Assembly (NCBI GenBank): GCA_010279815.1
Contig: QEOQ01000697.1
Coordinates: 29,708-93,707, forward strand
Length of the DNA: 64,000 nt
Source: Brachionus plicatilis
Taxonomy: Eukaryota > Rotifera > Eurotatoria > Ploima > Brachionidae
Direction of reading: 5' to 3'
This document shows positions 32,801 through 44,418 of this stretch, one piece after another. Position 1 is the stretch's first letter. Each line of letters opens with the position of its first letter. The position numbers were made by a program, and so were the translations under genes. The notes under the pieces were generated by a model. It ran no database searches. It saw only the letters and a list, made by a program, of their open reading frames with translations, and was not told where the DNA came from.

Positions 32801-34981
32801 TTCCTTGATAAAATTAATCAATTCTAGGTTTATCTTCTCGAAGAGCTATTAAGTCCAATAATTACGCCTTTTATATTGATATTTTGGCTTAGACCAAGGG
32901 CTGTAAACTTGGTCGACTTTTTACGTAACTTTACAGTTGATGTGGTTGGAGTTGGCGACGTTTGCAGTTTCGCGCAAATGGATACAAAAAGACACGGTAA
33001 TCCAAGGTGGTTGTCCAAGGCCAATCCGAAAAAATCACATCAAGCCAGAAATGGAAAAACCGAACTATCACTAATACACTTTGTTCATACTAATCCCAAG
33101 TGGAAGCTGCCCGCAGAGTCAATTGCTTTTATTGACCAACTTAAAGATCAAGCCATTAGAGAATCAAGTACAATTGAGCAAAGCATCACCAAAAGCATTA
33201 ATGATCCAAAGACAACCGACTCCATTACTGAACAAAAAATGGAACAATCTCTAACTAAATCCATCTATCACTTACAATCTCTTGTTTACAGTCCCAACCT
33301 GCCCTCAAATTTAATAAGTAAATTTTTATACGATTTAGTAAGCATGGTAAAAAGGTTTAAAAAGATTTCTAATTCATTTCCTTTTAATTTTATTTTATTA
33401 TTGAAGATTAAATATAAATTGTGATTTTGGAATAAGAAGCTTAAAATGCGACTATTAAGTTATAAGACTTTAAAATGATAGGCTTATTAAATTAAAAAAA
33501 AAAAACTTTTAGATAAAAGATAATTTTGCATAAGAATAGAAAATTCTATACTTAAGAATTTTATATTTTGAAAATATAAAATATTATAAATATGATTGAT
33601 TGAAATCCTTTTTTAAAAATAATAAAATAACTAAAATTTTAAACAAGTATTTTTTATTAACACTAGAAGCACCAACGAGTCAAAATGGCTCTTTTTCGAT
33701 TTTTGGCCGCTAAAATCCAAGTCAATTTTTGACCATATTTTTTTTTTCGGCATAAAAATTAGAATATCTTTTTAAATTAACTAAATTCAAATAAAAAAAA
33801 TTTGTTTAAATTCGTTTATGTGGTAATTATAAAGTGGCAATTTTTTTAAAAATGTAAAAAATGTAAAAAAGCAGTGTGGTTATTGTATTGATATTGTACA
33901 AAAGAAATATAGAGTATTTGTAAAAAGTGTGATTGACCATGGATATTTTACAAGGCTTAGGAAAGACTAAAATTTAATAAACTCGAACATAAAATAAATG
34001 ATTTATTCTTTATTTTTCATAACGAGTCAAAATGACTCGTTTTGGTGTTTCTAGTGTTAATAAATAGAATTGAGCATTTTAAAATGAAATTTTATTTTAA
34101 AAAATAAATCACATATAAAATAGAGCACAAATTTTCAGATTCACATTAATTCTTAAATTAATAAGTAAATTTGATTTCATTTAAAAAAGGTTATCATTAA
34201 TCAAAATATTAATTAAACTTTTTTAAAAAAATAAAATTTCTACAAAATGAGTCCAATATTTTTTGTCACCCTATTAACCTTACTTTAACTTTTAATTAAA
34301 TTAAAATTTGTCAAAAAAAGAATCGTCGATCAACTCTCAGCCGCAGTACGATTTTCAGATGCAATCTTTTGGTCAAATGCCTAGAGGAGGCGTTTCACGC
34401 ATTGAAGGTCCATTATTTACTAACAAACAGCAAACACTTCTTTCAATGTAATTTTAATTATCTAGTCTAAAAATATTCAATAATAGTTTGATTGTTTAAG
34501 AGCTCAGGCATCGACACTACAACTTTCGTCACAAGGCTTACCCTTGATGCCGGGACCAAACATAACTACTGCCCTTGAAAATTCTCTTGATATGTGTTTC
34601 AGTGCTTTGTACATTCATGAAGTAAAATTTTATTTTAAAAATTTTTATTTGAATTAACTAAAAATTCATAAGCTCCATCGCAAATATCATCATGGAGATT
34701 ATATCGACTTGGACAATGTAAAAGAAGAAAACGATGACGACACAGATGGAGACAATTTGTTTGAAATGAATCAGAAAAGACCGTTGTTGAAAAGCGGCGG
34801 CAAACGGGGTCCCCATAGTCAAGAAATAGAGAGTGAAAGTGAGGAAGACAATTCTCACAATTTGACAATGACAAGCTACAATGATAACACTTATTTAACC
34901 ACTAATCGCGGCAATGGACTAAAACTTTCTCATAACCAAAATCAAACCAACAATTTTAACTCAAACAGTCTTAATTTATAA
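29837..34981 (+). CDS. ATG9: Autophagy protein ATG9 (822 aa, 13 exons)
   Basis: Exons: 29837-29945, 30002-30275, 30327-30462, 31613-31815, 31865-31914, 31971-32055, 32113-32212, 32261-32590, 32643-32777, 32828-33317, 34321-34447, 34501-34621, 34673-34981. They total 2469 nt (human ATG9A is 839 aa). The conserved core covers residues about 38-600: WSHIDDLDEFFARVYHYH, FRLIKAIYNIARYAEIR, LGSRRWSNYGRLYFRHFNEL, LTIYDEDVINIEHLLT, LAHVHYMPDSW, LLSPIITPFILIFWLRPRA, DFLRNFTVDVVGVGDVCSFA and GKTELSLIHF. ATG9 is the multi-spanning lipid scramblase on Golgi/endosome-derived vesicles that seeds autophagosomes and works with ATG2. The C-terminal tail (ALYIHELHRKYHH, then an acidic stretch) is cytosolic. 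Introns 3 and 10 are long and each carries a TTAA-flanked MITE; the other introns are about 45-60 nt. Confidence 0.95.
30760..30954. mobile_element. piggyBac-like MITE in ATG9 intron 3
   Basis: TTAA lies at both borders (30756-30759 and 30955-30958). The left end reads CACTCAAAGGACC and the complement of the right end reads CGCTCAAAAGACCGG. At 195 bp and without coding capacity, it fits a non-autonomous TTAA-target element. Confidence 0.6.
33661..34056. mobile_element. piggyBac-like MITE in ATG9 intron 10
   Basis: TTAA flanks both sides (33657-33660 and 34057-34060). The inverted ends read CACTAGAAGCACCAACGAGT and, from the right, CACTAGAAACACCAAAACGA. It is 396 bp with no ORF. The CACTAGAA terminus and TTAA target match the piggyBac pattern. 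Confidence 0.7.
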
Positions 34982-35489
34982 AAATTTGTTTTTAGATATT
35001 TAAAGTTTAAAATATTTTTACAATGATTAAGTTTTCTACTAAGCTATTTGTCAAAATCTTAAAAATTTGAACGATGAAACTTTTGTTATGTTTTTAAGGC
35101 TAAAACGAAATAAATTTTTTCATAGAAGCTGTTTTTTAAATTAAAAGACAAAATTTTGGTAAATAAATTAATTTACATATTTATTTGTCAAAATAATATA
35201 TAGATATTTATATATTTAATTTTCACTCACTAAATTAGATAAATTAAACCGAAGTTTTTGTTTATGTATAATTGTAAAGCGATTTGTTCCTTATGTATTC
35301 GGTTTTATACTCTTTGAAATGTATATACATTTATTGTCATTAAACTTTTTTTTAATTTTTTTTCATTCTTTTGTGAATAAATTTGGCTCTAAAATTCATT
35401 TTATTCTCTGAAAATCAACCTCTACTTAAAAGTGAGTTAATTTATTTTGGACTCTTTTAAATTTTAAAAAAATTTTGAAGCTTAAGCAT
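34982..35489. other. ATG9 3' flank
   Basis: AT-rich, presumably carrying the 3' UTR and poly(A) site of ATG9. No other feature. Confidence 0.4.
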
Positions 35490-35910
35490 CAATGCATTAA
35501 ACTATTTGTTCTTGGTTGGGAAAAAATGGCTAATTCTTCAGACTCTGCTTGTCTCTGAAATTAAAGTGTAATGTTCATTAACCGGGATTAAGAGTGTTTC
35601 AGATTTGCAGAGAAATGGAGAATGGACTTAAATCTTAAAAAATCAGTAAGCCTTCTGATTTTAACTATGACCAATTCTGAGGTGAAACTTCAAGAAAAAT
35701 TCGATATGAATGTTGTTTAATTGTCCAATATTGAAGGTTTAGAATATTTGGGTCTTTAATTTGATAGCAACTCATTTATCTCAGAGTTTTTAGATCGGAA
35801 ACTAAAACAAACTAACAAATTTAATTTAATTAAATGTTTAAAAAAATTAACCAATTTGAATTTATTGAGCATATATTTTATATTTAGAATGTATAATTTT
35901 TTTATCATAC
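35490..35910 (+). pseudogene. LINE reverse transcriptase C-terminal fragment
   Basis: Broken plus-strand frames read LQRNGEWTLNLKKSVSLLI, then EGLEYLGL and FDSNSFISEFLDRKLKQTNK. This is the post-catalytic (thumb) part of a non-LTR RT (W....LNLKKS..., YLG..FD...). Stops and frameshifts are present, and neither end of the element is visible. Confidence 0.55.
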
Positions 35911-35954
35911 AAAAAACTATAAAACATTTCATGAGTTATTTTCAAATAGGGTAG

Positions 35955-36208
35955 GGAAACTTTGGCAAAGTAAAATTTTTGATCAAATTTCATTTTTCAA
36001 ATTTGATCAGAATATTTCTAAATGCGTAATTAAATTTCATCGCAGATTTTAATTTTTTTATAACATTTCAAAGCTTTATTTTGAAATTTTTGAAAAAGGA
36101 TTGTAATTTAAAAAAATGCACTGAAATTTTATTTGCGCATTTAAAATGTTTTGATCAAATTTGAAAAATGAAATTTGATCAAAAATTTTACTTTGCCGAA
36201 ACTTTATT
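35955..36208. mobile_element. Foldback element, TTTGGCAAAG-type
   Basis: The left arm AAACTTTGGCAAAGTAAAAT is matched by the inverted right arm (complement AAAGTTTCGGCAAAGTAAAA). Next to each arm lies GATCAAATTTCATTTTTC, itself part of a palindrome. It is about 254 bp and non-coding. The target duplication is unclear. Confidence 0.6.
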
Positions 36209-36676
36209 ATAGTTCATTATTATGATCACATTATCAAAACTTTATTGATTCAAATCTCAACAAAATTATGAAATAAGCTTTTATTATTTCTTTTTTTAAT
36301 TAAACATTAAATGTTTAATATTTTGAATTAAAGAAAAAAATCTTTTTTTTTCTAATCGATCTTTCAGTGATTCTTCTAAAATCTTAATATAACAATTTAA
36401 AAGACAAAATTCAAAGTTAAGATTTTTAAATTTAGTTCGGCATTTAAGCTTGAGATTTTTCCAAAAAATAAAAAATAAATTAATCATTTTTCTAATTTTT
36501 CTTTGTATTCAATTTACAGCGCTGGGTCAAATGTAAAATTCAAAAAAATAATTTTTATTTTTTTGACAGAAACTCTATTGTTAATGCTGCATTAAATTAA
36601 AAATCTTTACTTTCAACGTGGGCCAAGACTCGAAACACAACTTTGACGCATGCGGTGCAAGTTAAGAATGTTTTAA

Positions 36677-36886
36677 GGCATCTTGAAGTTTAGGATCAAA
36701 AAAATCAGATCAAAAAGTAATTTTTTATAACTTTTGAATGGTATTTGATTAAATCTCTCTGCAAAATGCTAAATAATGCAAAAAACATGCAGAATATTAG
36801 AAAAGGCTCTGCAAAAAATACCATTCAAAAGTTATAAAAAAATTACTTTTTGATCTGATTTTTTTGATCCTAAACTTCAAGATGCC
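36677..36886. mobile_element. Foldback element with near-identical 69-bp arms
   Basis: Arms 36677-36745 (GGCATCTTGAAGTTTAGGAT...) and 36817-36886 are almost perfect reverse complements around a TGCAGA-rich loop. Weaker inverted similarity extends outward to about 36610 and 36955 (GAAACACA.CTTTGACGCA). Confidence 0.65.
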
Positions 36887-36959
36887 TGTTTTAACATGGG
36901 CGAGATGGTGTTTATTGCCTGCGTCAAAGATGTGTTTCGGTTTCAGAGGCTGCAATATC

Positions 36960-37570
36960 GAACGAGGGAATAAGGTAATTAAAATTTTGTATTTAAAAAT
37001 TTAAAAATATTGATTAATACTTAAATGTTACTTTTTATAAAAAGTAATAAATTTTTTTCCTAGTTTAAGATTAAAACAATTATGTTTAATGAAGATTTTA
37101 GTAATTTGTTTTTAAAGAATTAATAAAAAATACCTTTTTTTAAATCTAAAACTTAAAATTTTGATTTGAAATTTACATTTGATCATGAATTTCAATTTGC
37201 GGATACTTCCAAAATAAATATTTAAATTTATTTTAATAAAAAAATGAAAATTATTTTATTTTTTGGAATCCGAATTTTTTCTGAAAATAAGTATAAAATT
37301 TTAATTTGTGTTCAATTTGGTCAATTGGATTTTTTGTTTTTTTTTTGCTAATTGAAGTTTGTTAATTTATTTTCAAAATTTTTTGCCCTTATTTATAATT
37401 TCATCGAAGAGATTATTTCTCAAAAATTTGTTTAAACATTTTAAAATAATTTTTTAACTGAATATAAATATCAACTTTCTATTTATGCTTAAAATATTTT
37501 AAAATTTTTTATGTTTTTAAGCCAAGTGTCTAAAAATATTATTCATTTTTAAATTTAGATTATTTTTACG
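36960..37570. other. AT-rich spacer upstream of the NAT8-like gene
   Basis: No gene or repeat recognised. It must include the promoter of the NAT8-like locus if that locus is expressed. Confidence 0.4.
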
Positions 37571-38312
37571 ATGTCTAATTTTCATATAAAACAAGTCAAT
37601 TTTCAAAATAATGAATTTATCACAGAGGTTCAAAATGTTTTCAAGACTTCTTATTACCATTTAGTTATTGATAGAACAATTTTCATCTTAAAATCAAAAT
37701 TTACTAGACCCTTTTGTTTATCAAATTTATTTTTCATATCATTTTTGGTATCGAATGTTATTAGGACTATTTACGATCAAAATTTTCTAATCATATTTTT
37801 GAGTTTATTATTATTTTTCTCATTTTGTTTAATTATTTTCACTCTCCAATTCATGTATTTTTGCTGGATTTCATGGATCCAAGAAATTCTAGAATCAGAT
37901 ATATCATTCCAGCATGCAAATAAAACCTATAACAAAGATAAAAATGTCTTTTTCACTGCTTTTCATTCTTCGAATGCATTAGCTGGCTTTGCAGGACTTT
38001 AATAGACAAAGAAAAAAATGTTTTCACTGATTCGATTGTTTCGACACTCAAAGAAAATGAAGCTCTTTTGATTCGAGTATGCACGTTACCTAAATACCAA
38101 AAAAATGGAATTGCCAAAGCATGTATTTCCAAATGTATTGAATTTGCTAAAGAAAACAATGTTACAGTAATTAAACTCTATCGACTTCTCACCAAATTGG
38201 ATCAATAGAACTTTATAAAAAATTTGGATTCACAGTTGAAACGATCGAGCCTTATAATAAATTTTTCGAATTTGATACATATTTAATGAAATTAGTTTTG
38301 AATGATATTTAA
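37571..38312 (+). pseudogene. NAT8-like membrane N-acetyltransferase (GNAT), two frameshifts
   Basis: The first frame (37571-38002) gives a start MSNFHIKQVNF, two adjacent hydrophobic segments (about residues 50-100, SNLFFISFLVSNVI and FLSLLLFFSFCLIIF) and a GNAT start, SSNALAGFAGL. In a second frame it continues with LIDKEKNVFTDSIVS, then LLIRVCTLPKYQKNGIAKAC (the acetyl-CoA pyrophosphate-loop motif Q..G.A). In a third frame SHQIGSIELYKKFGFTVE runs to a stop at 38312. A hydrophobic hairpin followed by a GNAT domain is the architecture of NAT8-type ER acetyltransferases. Two single-base shifts, near 37998 and 38185, break the frame without splice signals. Either the gene is recently dead or the assembly has two indel errors. 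Confidence 0.65.
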
Positions 38313-38633
38313 AGATATCAGAAAAATAATTTTTGCTTAATTTTTTTGCAAAACTTAGTTAAAAATAAATAAAAAAATTATTAAATTTTTAAATTTATCT
38401 TTTTGTACTTTTTGATAGTGAATAAATGAGAAATAAATCTTAATGAATCTTAAAAAATCTAAAAAATTGAAGAAAAAATTAGAATTAAATAATTAATTTG
38501 TTTTTTATTTTATTAATAAAAAAAACAAAAATTATTTAATAAACTATGTTTAGGAAAGGATTTTAAAAAATTTTCTATAAGAGTTTCAAATTATTATTAC
38601 ATACATATAAAATTAAAAAAAATTTAAATATTC
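38313..38633. other. Short convergent spacer
   Basis: AT-rich region between the NAT8-like locus and the 3' end of peroxiredoxin copy 1. It holds the 3' UTRs of both and nothing else was seen. Confidence 0.4.
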
Positions 38634-39347
38634 TTATTTTTCATTCGTTGCCTCAAAATATTCCTTTGATTTAGATGGATCAGCCTTCATTGTTTTCTTG
38701 CCTGGTTTCCAGTTAGCTGGACAAACCTCACCATGAACATCAGTAAATTGAAAAGCTTGAACCAATCTGAGAGTTTCATCAACTGATCGACCAACTGGCA
38801 AATCATTGATTGTTATTTGACGCAAATTTCCATTTCCATCGATCAAAAACAATCCACGGAAAGCAACACCTTCATCTTCTTTCAGAACACCGTATCTTCT
38901 AGAGATGTCTTGAGTCTTGTCAGCCAAAATTGGAATGTTCATCTTTCCAAGACCCCCTTGCTTTCTTGGGGTGTTGATCCTTTTATTATTAAATAATTTA
39001 ATTTATTTCTTTTTCAAATAAATTTTATTTTAAAATTACCAAGCTAAATGTGAAAACTCCGAATCAGTGCTAGCTGTGATAACTTCACAGCCAATTGATC
39101 TGAATTCTTCAACTCGGTCTGAGAAACTGATGATTTCAGTTGGACATACAAATGTGCTTTTTAGAAAAAAAATTAAATAAAAATATTTTTATTTTTAAAT
39201 TAACGATATTTACAAATCAGATGGATAAAAGAATAAAACGAGATATTTTCCTTTATAATCATCCAGAGAAATTTCTTTGAATTGCCCGTCGACTACTGCA
39301 GTAGCTTTGAAATATGGAGCTGGTTTTCCTATTTGAGTTTGAGCCAT
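38634..39347 (-). CDS. PRDX: Typical 2-Cys peroxiredoxin, copy 1 (198 aa, 3 exons)
   Basis: Minus-strand exons 39347-39214, 39156-39040 and 38979-38634, separated by introns of 57 and 60 nt, sum to 597 nt. The N-terminus is [13 protein letters not shown]. The peroxidatic cysteine is Cys49 in FYPSDFTFVCPTE and the resolving cysteine is Cys170 in [16 protein letters not shown] (92-95) and a C-terminal YF are both present; these mark eukaryotic, hyperoxidation-sensitive peroxiredoxins. The enzyme reduces H2O2 and alkyl peroxides using thioredoxin and acts as a dimer/decamer. No signal peptide, so cytosolic (PRDX1/2 type). Length matches PRDX2 (198). A second copy with the same intron positions lies at 55571-57499. 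Confidence 0.95.
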
Positions 39348-40720
39348 TTTAGAAATTATTTATTTTTATAAAAACTTTATTTAAAAAAAGAATTTGAAAT
39401 TCTTGCTTTTATATGAAAGTTTCATATCAAAACTGAAATATTACTCTAAAAATTTTCCTAGGTAATAGTGACAAAGTAATTTTTATAATTTGGATTAATT
39501 ATAAATCTTTTATTCGAAAATTTTCTATTTTCACAGAGATTTTTCAAATAAAAAAAATTAATTTTGATTATGACTTAGGTAAATAACTAGGCTAAGAATA
39601 AACAAAATCTTAGTATTTTTTGATTATTTTGTTTCTTTTTATTTTTGCATCCAATTCTGAAAAATTCTAAAATTCAATTCTAAATCCTGAAAAACTTGTT
39701 TTGCGTTGGATATGGGTGTATTTATGCACTTGACGCATAGATCATTTTTTAAATTTTTTATGCAGTGAATTATTTTAATAATTATCATATTATCAAAAGA
39801 AAAAAGTTTTAAAATGTAAGCAATCAATGCATTAATTGGAATTATACGACTTTTTTATAATCTTAATTCATACTTTAATTTTGGAAAATTTTTGACAGGC
39901 AATCAGAATCAGGAATTTTTGTATAAGTGTTGTTGACTTTAATCAGTCCTTTACTTAGGGTGATGTTCAGACCCCTCAAAAATATTTGAAAAAATTAATT
40001 TTAAGATTTTTTTTCCAAAACTTACCTATTTTAAAAGAATAAATTTCACAGTTTATCATCAGGCTACAATAAAAAAATTTATTTTAATAAAAATTTAAAA
40101 AAAATTAAGTTGAAAAAATTTTCTTTTCCAAAAATTGTCTAATTTTTATTAAATTCATTGTTGATTTACTCGGGTTATTAAAAAAATTCATTTGAAATTA
40201 CACTCGGATGTAGATTTTAAAGAAAATCAATTTTCCATTTAGATTATTTTTTGTATATTCCTTAACCACTTTCGGAATTGCAGTCATCTCGTGCCATAGT
40301 CACGTTCCTTAATAATCACCAGAGATAACCAAAAAATGCATTTGCATTTTTTCGCATTTTTCGCATTTTTTGCATTTTTTTGCACTTTTTTTTTAACAAG
40401 CATTTTTTCGCATATTTTTCTCAAGAACAATTTTTTAAGTTTTTGTTGCATTAGAAAATTAAAACATTAAAATTTCAACCACTATAATTTTTTTTGCATT
40501 TCAAATTATTTATTTAAATTATGTGATTTTTTTCTTTCTTAATTATTTTTATTTTATTTATTTAAAAAATAATTTGGGAAAATTCCCTGGCTGTTTGGAA
40601 TGAATATTAATTCTCCCTTTCAGCCACATTAGCGTTAATTTTGGGATTTGTAAAAGTTATTTTTGATTTTTTTTAAAAATTGAAAAAACACATAAATTAG
40701 AGCAAAAAGTAAATGTTATA
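39348..40720. other. Intergenic, upstream of peroxiredoxin copy 1
   Basis: Contains the promoter region of the minus-strand peroxiredoxin gene. A GCATTTTT-type simple repeat lies at about 40335-40440. No other gene. Confidence 0.45.
40335..40440. repeat. GCATTTTT-type simple repeat
   Basis: Successive TTTGCATTTTTTCGCATTTT units of variable length form a low-order, imperfect microsatellite. Confidence 0.7.
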
Positions 40721-41278
40721 CAGAGGTGATTTCATAACAGTATTTTACGAAAAATTACGTAAAATACCGTAAATTAACCAAATTTTACCACATTTTACGA
40801 TAATTAACGTAAAATCCGAAAAGTGAAAAAGAAGTTTTTTACGAAAAATTACGTAAATTTTCAGGATTTTGAGATAATTTTGGTAAAATTTGGTAAAATT
40901 AAAAACGGCCAATTCAAAATTCAAAATTTTTTGAAAAAATATCCTTTTTTTCCAAAAATCGAAAATTTAAGACAGTTTTTTTTCTCATAAATTGGTCAAA
41001 AAAATAATTATTTTTAAATTGTTATAAAACAAGCTTTCTTAAATTTTCGATTTTTGGAAAAAAAGGATATTTTTTCAAAAAATTTTGAATTTTGAATTGG
41101 CCGTTTTTAATTTTACCAAAATTATCTCAAAATCCTGAAAATTTACGTAATTTTTCGTAAAATACTTCTTTTTCAATTTTCGGATTTTACGTTAATTAAC
41201 GTAAAATGTGGTAAAATTTGGTTAATTTACGGTATTTTACGTAATTTTTCGTAAAATACTGTTATCAAATCACCACTG
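40721..41278. mobile_element. 558-bp foldback MITE rich in ACGTAA motifs
   Basis: The two halves are near-perfect inverted repeats of about 240 bp. The left end reads CAGAGGTGATTTCATAACAG and the complement of the right end CAGTGGTGATTTGATAACAG, with TA just outside both (40719-40720 and 41279-41280), a Tc1/mariner-type target. The arms carry repeated TTTTACGTAA/TTACGTAAAA motifs and a shared inner block around TTTTGAATTTTGAATTGGCC. There is no ORF. Related but decayed ACGTAA-rich segments occur at 50640-50870. Confidence 0.8.
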
Positions 41279-41370
41279 TACAAAAAAATTAAATAATTTT
41301 GAATTAATTAAATTAAATATGCTTGAAATATTGCTTGAAAAATAAAAATTGTAAAAGCATAAAGGATTGT

Positions 41371-43590
41371 TTATTTTATTTGAATTTTTTCTTTAAATTG
41401 GTCGAAAGGGGTTTTCCATTTTTGATTTGTACTTTTTTGATACTCTTCTGTTTCTTTTACGATAAGTGTGTGGGTTAACTTGCTTTCCACAAATTTGTTG
41501 AATAATTTATTAGCTCTTAATAATACTTTGTCTAATTTTAGTTTGTAATGGATGGAGTTGATTTTGGTCCTGATTGGGAAAAAGTGAATCGTCTTCAGTA
41601 TCCGATTTTGAAGCTTTTGAATTTCGTCAGAGATTTTTTGTGTTGCTACGAGCAATTGTATGAATGCGTAGTCGAAGTTTGATCGAATAAAACTTTTAAA
41701 TATTGTTAAGGACAGTATTGTTTTGTTTTTAATGTTTAAACTTTTGATTTTACGAATTATATTTATTTTTTTAGGGTTTTATCTGTGATTGATTCAAGAT
41801 GCTTTTGGAACGAGATTTTCGGATCTAAGTTGTGACCAAGGAACGTCGGAAATGGGTTCATTGGAATCGTTGCGTTACCAAGTGTCAAGTTTAAACGGTA
41901 AGTTTTTGTATAATTTTTCCTATAACCAGCTGTTGTGAAGACTGAATACACGGTTTTCGATTTGTTTATCTTCAAACCCCATTTTTCATAGAAGTTGTAT
42001 ATTATGTTTATTGCTTTCTGGATCTTTTTTTCCAAGGATTTAAGGTTTAAGTCACTAATCCATATTGTAAGATCGTCGGCGAATAAGGCCTTTTGAATGT
42101 TATAAGGTAGTTTCTTAACGATATCACTGAAGCATACTGAAAAAAATGTGGGGGAAAGGCTGCTTCCTTGTGGAACGCCGGTTGTTATCATGAACAAAGA
42201 TGATTTTGCATTCTTATAGCTTACAAAAAAATTTCTGTCGCCATGAAAATTAGCAATCCAGTTATATAAATAAGGTTTTATTTTTATTGACTTGAGCTTG
42301 AAGAGAATTGCATTGTGATTGATTTTTTCGAACGCTTTTTCTAAGTCGAAAAATACAGCTCCTGTTTTTTCGCCACGATAAAAACCATCGATTATCGAAT
42401 GGTACAGTCTAAGGAAGTGGTCTTGAGTGCTTTTTTTTTTCCTAAATCCAGATTGACAGGGAGGAAGTAAATTTTTGCTTTCAAGCCAGGATAACAACTT
42501 TTCATTTACAATTTTTTCTAACCATTTTGATTAGCATGACAGTAATGATATTGGTCTGTAAGATTCAGCGAGTTCCGGAGACTTGTCTTTCTTTGGGATC
42601 ATAACTATTTTAGCCATTTTCCACTCTTTTGGTATGTTTCCTATTCTAAGCGTTGAATAGTTTGAAAATACGAATCAAAAATGATGTTGGACAGTTTTTG
42701 AAGATTTTGTTATTGATTCCATCTACTCCAGGAGCTGAACTCGCATTGATAGTGCTAAGTGTCTATAGAAACTCCTCCTTTGTTATATTGACGTTTTCTT
42801 TGTTTTTAGTATCAAGCCTAGTTGATACCAAAGGGATGTTTGAGGGATGTTCGACACTCGGTTTTCCGAAAAAACTGATTTAAGATTTATACTGAAAGTT
42901 TCGGCCACTTCCTTATCAGATTTTGTCATTGTATTATCAGGTTTTTTCAAGTGGATCATTTTCCTTGATGAGTTATCGTTTTCCACATTCTCTAGTTTCT
43001 TAATTAGTTTCCAGCTTTTTGATTCAGATTGATTGAAGTTACCTAACTTTTCAAATTCCGATGTGAGACGTTCTTATCTTAATTTTTTGATTCTTTTTTT
43101 AATATTGTAGCACTGTTAATTGTACAATCTTGTAGTGTTTTCAGTCCTTTTTTTATTTAGCCAACGTTTAATTTTTCTTTTTAATTTAATTAGTTTAACT
43201 AATGAAAATGGAATGGTTATTTGATTAATAGCTTTTGTAACAAACGTTTTAGTTGTCTTAGATGAGTTTATTGCTTGGTTCAATTTGGATATTAGTTCAA
43301 TTGACTCGCACTCAATATCATTTTCGTTTTCTATACATAAGCCGTTTGGTAAGTTTTGATCTTAATTTTCTCTAAATAAATTCCAGTCAATTCTTTTAGC
43401 CGTATGGGTTTTGCGTTTTGGTTTGAAATTAGAGAAGACGGTAATTGTAAGCTGATGGTCGCTTATTTTAGGCTTTAGGACTTGGTGATTTTTAATTTGA
43501 CGGCCGAATCGGAACATATTGATAAATCGAGGACACCTTTACCTCGTTCGTTAATCGGCGACTGACGATTAAGAATTTGGCTTTTCGTTG
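41371..43590 (-). pseudogene. Jockey-like LINE: endonuclease end plus reverse transcriptase, broken
   Basis: Minus-strand order: the end of an EEP endonuclease at 43560-43380 (GKGVLDLSICS, then SDHQLTITVFSNFKP, the SDH motif); a linker at 42986-42783 (MTKSDKEVAETFSINLKSVF); RT at 42600-41763 with SYRPISLLSC, LPPCQSGFRKKKSTQD, AVFFDLEKAFEKINHN, TTGVPQGSSLSPTFFSVCF, KALFADDLTIW and GLKINKSKTVYSVF; and a C-terminal part at 41655-41371 (LQNRILKTIHFFPIRTKINS). Frameshifts at about 42500-42780 and 41660-41760 disrupt it. The element is 5'-truncated near 43590. It is a different family from the LINE at 5336-8700. Confidence 0.8.
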
Positions 43591-43680
43591 CGATAATCTT
43601 TCTTAATTAAATTGAATTAAAATTTCAATCACATTAAAAATTTTTCTTTATTAAATTTGAAATAGACTCATTTTGACTAA

Positions 43681-44060
43681 AATGTCAAAAATTACTCCTC
43701 AAAAAAGAATTTCTAAATTTAATAATATAGAGTTATCAAAACAAAAACTTTACTGTGTTGCGTGTGACCATTAATTAGACCACTTGCATAAATCTATTAT
43801 TGAATCTCATCTTTTAACTCCAAAACATATTCAAAATTCGAAGAGTGTTGCTTCACAAAAAGCTCTTGATTTTTCTGAAGAAAACAGTAGAAAAAAATCT
43901 AGTTTTAAAAGATCTAGTAATTGGTTTCGGTTCCGCAAATGTACCCTTTCATAAAATAAACAAGAAATTTTTTCGAAGTATCTTTAATAAATATCTTAAA
44001 GTAAAAATAAAAAAAAAATTTTCGATATTTAAAAAAAATTTGAAAATGGTTTTTTTTTGG
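43681..44060 (+). pseudogene. hAT-type transposase N-terminal remnant
   Basis: Plus-strand frames read MSKITPQKRISKF, then LYCVACDH and HIQNSKS, a BED-like Cys/His start. A shifted frame continues LVIGFGSANVPFHKINKKFF, resembling the A...A.IPL.K..N..F/L block that follows the zinc finger in hAT-like transposases. One stop and one frameshift are present. The LTR retroelement starts 30 nt further on, and a hAT-like terminal repeat is found beyond it at 50455. Confidence 0.5.
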
Positions 44061-44090
44061 AACCAGTTTATGAAACCATTTTCAAAAATG

Positions 44091-44415
44091 TGTAATAGAC
44101 CCTACGTATCACTTGATCATCAGCTTCTCAACTGATGCGCAATGATAAGAAAGAATTAATATAATTGTCACGTATCTCAGAAGATAGACGCTTCTAGATG
44201 CTGATATAAACATTTATATAATAGCTCACATCTTGTCTTAATTATAAGCCCGTGTTCTAGACACGTACTCATGTGTATAAATAATGATTCCATTCTCAGT
44301 GCTTGGAGAGATATTTTAGTGATCACAATAACTATATATATTGTTAGAGCTCAACAATTATTTAATAAACTATTTCAAAGTATACTTGTTTTATCATTTA
44401 TTAACCCGCCTTACA
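44091..44415 (+). repeat. 5' LTR (325 bp)
   Basis: Carries TATAAATAAT at 44276-44285 as core promoter and AATAAA at 44364-44369 as poly(A) signal, in the expected LTR order. Nearly identical to 49654-49978. Confidence 0.9.
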
Positions 44416-44418
44416 TCT

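Noticed and set aside
34635..34874. Two minus-strand ORFs over the ATG9 last exon
   Set aside because: Antisense shadows of a well-supported coding exon.
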